Source of the DNA: Sympetrum striolatum
Lineage: Eukaryota; Arthropoda; Insecta; Odonata; Libellulidae
Length of the DNA stretch: 64,000 bases
Direction: 5' to 3'
NCBI GenBank assembly: GCA_947579665.1
Contig: OX388350.1
Span: forward strand, 3,100,001-3,164,000
In this document: positions 60,113-64,000 of the stretch, piece after piece
How the letters are laid out: each line of letters starts with the position of its first letter
How positions within the stretch are numbered: position 1 is the stretch's first letter
Notes under the pieces: model-generated
What the model saw: the letters and a program-made list of their open reading frames with translations, nothing else
Told to the model about the DNA's origin: nothing
Database searches by the model: none
Made by a program: the position numbers and the translations under genes

Positions 60113-60215
60113 GTGGCTCGGTAGTTTAGTGGTTAGAACACCTTCCCGGAAAGTGGGAGACCTGGGTTCGAGTTCTAGCCAAGTCACTACTTTTTTGTCT
60201 TCTTGTACAACTTTT
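60113..60215 (+). mobile_element. Single-copy form of the second tRNA-SINE family
   Basis: A tRNA-like head at 60,115-60,185 folds well. The acceptor GGCTCGG pairs with CCAAGTC with one mismatch and one G-U. The D arm is GTTT/GAAC. The anticodon arm is CCTTC/GTGGG with loop CCGGAAA. The T arm is CTGGG/TCTAG. The A box TAGTTTAGTGG and B box GGTTCGAGTTC are intact or nearly so. The tail TCACTACTTTTTT contains a Pol III terminator, then CTTCTTGTACAAC as in the foldback. Position 33 is C rather than U and stems have mismatches, so it is a SINE head and not a decoding tRNA. Confidence 0.8.
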
Positions 60216-63200
60216 TGCGGATAAACAGTGTCTTAAGCAATTGATGTTGTCGTTACTCTTAAAGATGGATTTACCTACGAGGAGGTATGGGCTGAAAGAA
60301 ATCTGGAATAGTTAAGCAGTTCGAGAGTTTGGGGAAGGCGAGGGGTAAAGGAGAGGATTACATCCGGAGAGATGGATGAACACCTCGGGAACAACGCGGT
60401 CAATTGAAACCAGTAAATAAAGGCATGGATTCAACGCGAAAATTGAACCTGGTTCTCAGTTTGAGATAAGGAGAGAATCAAAGTGGAGTTCAGAAGATTA
60501 AGAGGATGGCATTAGAAACGGATGGAAATGTTGGGGAAGAGCTCACTTGATAGCCGAAGATAGCACACACGCAAGATCAAATATATTTTTTACTCTTTTG
60601 CCTGGATAGCAACCAGTAAATAAGGGGTTCAGCTAATGGAATATGTTGGAAAGAAAAAGAAGGTGATATGTGATGGATGAAATGAGGATGTAAAAAATAC
60701 CGTCATGAAGAATAACTGCGGGGCTGTTGAACATTTTCAGAAAAATTCAGTCTGTGTGAATGTGATTTGAAATTTCGGCACTGTGGGTATGAAGGCTAAA
60801 GGGTGGTCTTCTCTCCGTTCCCCTTTAATTCTTTCTTCGCTCCCTTCTTATCCCTTCCGGACCCTCTTTTCGTCAAATCGTCGATCTCATTGGCGCACCC
60901 ATTCCAAATAAGCACTGGCCTCTGCCAGTGGCGGAAAGTGGCAAAGGCATTAGATCGATAGCAAGAGGTGACCTTTGTCATGACATAAGCGGTACTTTTA
61001 GAAGCCCTTGTGATAGCGGAAGATCCAAAGCTTATATGGCCTCGGATATTTCTTTCCATGCGCTTCGAGGATTTTTGAGAATTTCGGAGTATCGTCCGTC
61101 TCTTTTTTTCCTCTCAATCGCTCCTTTGTAAATTGTATCGCGAGCCTACATGAAAGGAATCAGCTTTATTTTATGCTGATGTGATAGATCCAAATTTTAT
61201 ATTGTGTATGAGTAGTGGAAATATCCTAAGCGCTTATGTATAGGTAAATGTAATGTGAAATTTAATGGTGTAGGATTATGTAGTTTTATTGATGTCATTT
61301 AGAAATGCGAGTTCTGTAAATTGTAGGAGGTTAAACTGAATTAAGCTTTGTATAGTGGAAAGTTCTCAATCCTTTGCTAAAATGTATTCCTATTTTACTT
61401 TTTACATTTGTAGGAGGGCAGTAAAACATGCTATAGAGCTTCCATCAATACATTTATATTTATACTTATTTTTAATATAAAATTAGGAATAATTTACACG
61501 GAATGTAGGCTGACTCTGCCTCCCAACGACAGTCCAACCACAGTGAATGTTTTGAATAAATAATTAAAAACTATATTTTTACAACTATGGTACCTGCACT
61601 CTTTTCCAAGCGTCCCTCGGACGAAGGCAGATTTAATGCCTTTCTATTGCTCTAATAATATTTTTTAAATTTAGAGGAAAATTCTACTTATATGTGTAAT
61701 CAGTACACCTCCGAAAATCAGAGCTGGTGTGATTAAAATATGATTCTTTTCTTGTTAGGAATATCAAGAAGAGAAGTGGAAACACATCGCAATGGCTTGA
61801 ATAGTAAAGGAACGCATCTCAGTGGTGCGGGCATCGAATGGCTATGACCCCGCGGATAATTCGCCGACGTGCACTCTGAATCGGTCACGTTAATATCGAG
61901 TGGCCGCTCTGCAAATGGCCGATCGATTTTTGAATTTCCGGTCTCATCAATTATTCATAACTCAAGCGTTCTAAAATACGACGACGCTTGGAGTACTCAT
62001 TATTCCAGAGTTTGCTGCATTACGTGGATGGGCGTTAGGACCGAAATGAATTTTAATGCATCCCAAATGTGAAGTCTTTCGAGATTCATTCGGATGATCT
62101 GTAACATTAATCACAGATGTGGCCGCCATCGATCTCAGAGACTCTCTTCTTCATCATCTCCCCTATTCTCATGTCCTATTCTTTTCCTAATATTTCGTTT
62201 CATTGAATACCAGAATCAATCATGATATTTCGTTCTGAGGAAATCGATTTACAGAATATATTAAGATATCGGTATTACGTAGAATTACGCAGACTTTCGG
62301 AATAGAATTGCTGTATTTGCTCTTTATATGTGCTCTAGAATTAAATCCTGGAATGTTATACTAGTCGTATAACAAACCAATAGTAGAATTGCCGATTTAT
62401 TCAAACATTTTTGACTATCTTATCGCTAAAATAATAAGGTAGCTGATAGTTGAAATATAGAATGAGCGAAGTTTGCTCGTTCGAAGATTCGTTCTTTGAT
62501 GGTGTCTGGTGCTTCGTTTTTTCTATATATATCACTAAAAGGTAATTAGTGAGCGTTATGGCTGAAATTGGCTATTCACAACAATTATTGCATCATTTCT
62601 ATAGAACAGTCATTACAATTCTTTTATCAACTAATCGCTATTGTATTTTAATTCAAGAATCAGTAAATATGCCCTGAATGCCTACAGAAAGAGGTGGAAG
62701 TGCCAATGAAGGGAGTATTCAAGTGAGGAATAAAGAGACACAGATGGGGAAAATTCACTTTATAGCTGTGCAAGAGACCAATCAGAAAGATTTCCAAAGC
62801 AAACTTTAGTTACAACGGTCAACATATATTCAATTCTCTCTCTTCAACACCCACAATATCCCTCTCCATGATTAATGAGACAAGGAACACCAACGTGTCA
62901 TTGAGGCGTAATTATGCATTCAGTTTTGTCGTTCACCCTCAGTAAAACCGCTCCACAATGCTCCCTATCGGCACATTTTGCTACTAATAATAATCGCAGT
63001 TTTATTTCGAGTTATTTATACTCTTACAATATCATTATTGACCTTAAATAACTCAACACAAACGAACAATGCCCTGACTGACTCGGACTGTTGTGATGAA
63101 TAAATTAATTTATTGTATACTTTTAAATCATTAATAAATATGTATATTATTACAGTTGAGGGTGCTACTTTGGGTAAAGCCAGCATATTTATTAAATGTA

Positions 63201-63366
63201 TTATTGTTCAATGAAAGTATTCTGATTTATAGACAATAGTAATAGAAATGTACTGATTGAAATTCAAAAGAAAATCTCTTGCTTCCTCAAAGCACTACGA
63301 GCCACAACGAAAAACAATATCAGGTTACTTGATTCACGAATCCTGGAAGATAAGGTAATTGAAAAG
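60216..63366. other. Unique DNA with two CpG-bearing blocks, no gene seen
   Basis: Blocks lie at about 60,790-61,110 and 61,800-62,130. The second includes GGCCGCCATCGATCTC near 62,120, a strong YY1/Pho-like core next to ATCGAT. A purine-rich stretch at 60,290-60,560 has no recognised coding match. Confidence 0.4.
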
Positions 63367-63367
63367 G

Positions 63368-63440
63368 GAGTGGTTACGGGAATCGAAGCCCGTGTCGACT
63401 GATTAAACATTTAATCGATACCTCAGCCATCCGTTGTATC
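63368..63440 (-). repeat. tRNA-like SINE head, minus strand
   Basis: On the minus strand ATGGCTGAGG (63,430 to 63,421) fits the A box. About 30 nt later CGGGCTTCGATTCCCG (63,392 to 63,377) is a T arm containing a B box. Between them is a pairing anticodon-arm-like stretch (GATTAA...TTAATC). Spacing is that of a tRNA. It is a third sequence family, distinct from the other two. No tail or duplication is identified. GCCGAAACCGGTA at 63,458-63,470 next to it resembles the motif in the 53.5-kb foldback. Confidence 0.5.
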
Positions 63441-63670
63441 TGGAGGCTGCTGAGTGTGCCGAAACCGGTATAAAAGTTTCGTCTGCTAAATGAAGTCTGT
63501 ACATATATAATTTTAACATGTAGATTCTTCCGCCTCCTTGATAGTTTGCGCAATTTGTAAATCCGATTGCATTTGATTTCCAATGCAAATTTATAATGTT
63601 ATTCCTATCTTTTGGAGTTGAAAATGTATTTCTTTGAAAGTAATCATAGCGGAGATTTTTTCGAGGTCGA

Positions 63671-63703
63671 TTAATTTATATTTTTCTCTCTTTACAGGTG
63701 AGT
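63671..63703 (+). promoter_or_regulatory. Candidate recursive splice site (ratchet point) 2
   Basis: TTAAT at 63,671-63,675 fits a branch point, with its A 23 nt before the AG. It is followed by a tract containing TTTTTCTCTCTTT and by ACAG ending at 63,697, joined directly to GTGAGT at 63,698-63,703. Same strand and same design as ratchet point 1. Confidence 0.6.
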
Positions 63704-63735
63704 CTTAAACATCCCTTAACGAGGTCGGCATTGCA
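63698..63735 (+). other. Candidate cryptic ratchet-point exon, 38 nt
   Basis: A second strong 5' splice site, GCA|GTAAGTAG with GT at 63,736, lies 38 nt after the acceptor. The length is not a multiple of three, so inclusion would shift frame, as expected for an exon used only to define the ratchet point. Confidence 0.45.
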
Positions 63736-63750
63736 GTAAGTAGAGCAGAT

Positions 63751-64000
63751 ATCCCTTAGGAAGCCTTTCATCATGCGTTCACGGGATAAGCTACGCTCTT
63801 TTTATTAAATCCTTCGCGTATCTTTAACTCCGAAGAAGTATCGAAAAGGTGGTGCTAAAATGATTTATCGATACTTATTCCTCTTTAGGATATCTCTCCC
63901 ACGGCGATACTTTGGCCGGATATATTCTACATCCGTGGGAGTGATGGATCTCCAAGTGACTTGGAAAATCGACTCGGCCGTCGTTTTTTTTTCTTTAGAT
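63751..64000. other. CpG-bearing block downstream of ratchet point 2
   Basis: Contains a 9-bp-stem hairpin, CTCCCACGG / CCGTGGGAG (63,896-63,904 and 63,933-63,941), with a 28-nt loop, and ATCGATAC near 63,869. The block runs to the window edge and no frame is recognisable. Ratchet point 1 is followed by a similar block at 17,783. Confidence 0.3.

Noticed and set aside
60115..60185. Functional tRNA gene
   Set aside because: Position 33 is C, stems contain mismatches, and the same sequence recurs in the SINE foldback at 59,754-59,960, so it is a SINE head.

Overview
The window reads as non-coding DNA from an animal nuclear genome, most likely an insect or other arthropod. It is A+T-rich, has no credible long reading frame on either strand (the longest, 177 codons, looks accidental), and carries typical arthropod repeats: tRNA-derived SINEs with target-site duplications, a hAT-type MITE with an 8-bp duplication, a Tc1/mariner-type MITE at a TA site, LINE tails ending in ATT microsatellites, and a foldback with Penelope-like features. 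No species is assigned.

The best reading is the interior of one or more very long introns of a plus-strand gene whose coding exons lie outside the window. Two positions, 17,645 and 63,698, have a branch-point-like element, a long pyrimidine tract and CAG joined directly to GTGAGT. This is the arrangement of recursive splice sites (ratchet points). Each is followed within 38-45 nt by a second strong 5' splice site, as expected for a short cryptic ratchet-point exon. They are 46 kb apart. Two possible microexons, at 7,495-7,518 and 11,947-11,955, are weaker candidates.

Layout. 1-8 kb: unique A+T-rich DNA with degenerate tRNA-like pieces and a CpG-bearing block at 5.4-6.1 kb. 8.4-14.4 kb: a repeat cluster with a direct repeat, two nested pairs of inverted arms and the first copy of a ~0.65-kb family containing a 17-bp tandem array. 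15.4-18 kb: a CpG-bearing block, a ~180-bp tandem duplication and the first ratchet point. 18-42 kb: mostly unique DNA with 0.2-0.7-kb CpG-bearing blocks, plus palindromic tRNA-SINE insertions at 22.3 and 24.4 kb. 42.5-54 kb: the third copy of that SINE, an 18-bp tandem array, the hAT MITE, LINE tails, a 413-bp terminal-inverted-repeat element, a 66-bp-arm hairpin and the 77-bp Tc1-type MITE. 55.8-60.2 kb: the second copy of the 0.65-kb family and a second tRNA-SINE family, present as one near-perfect foldback and one single copy. 60.2-64 kb: unique blocks, a minus-strand tRNA-like SINE and the second ratchet point.

The two observations most worth following are the pair of ratchet points, and the finding that two unrelated tRNA-derived SINE families both occur as head-to-head inverted dimers. 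For the first family the duplications flank the whole dimer, so the dimer itself appears to have been inserted as a unit.
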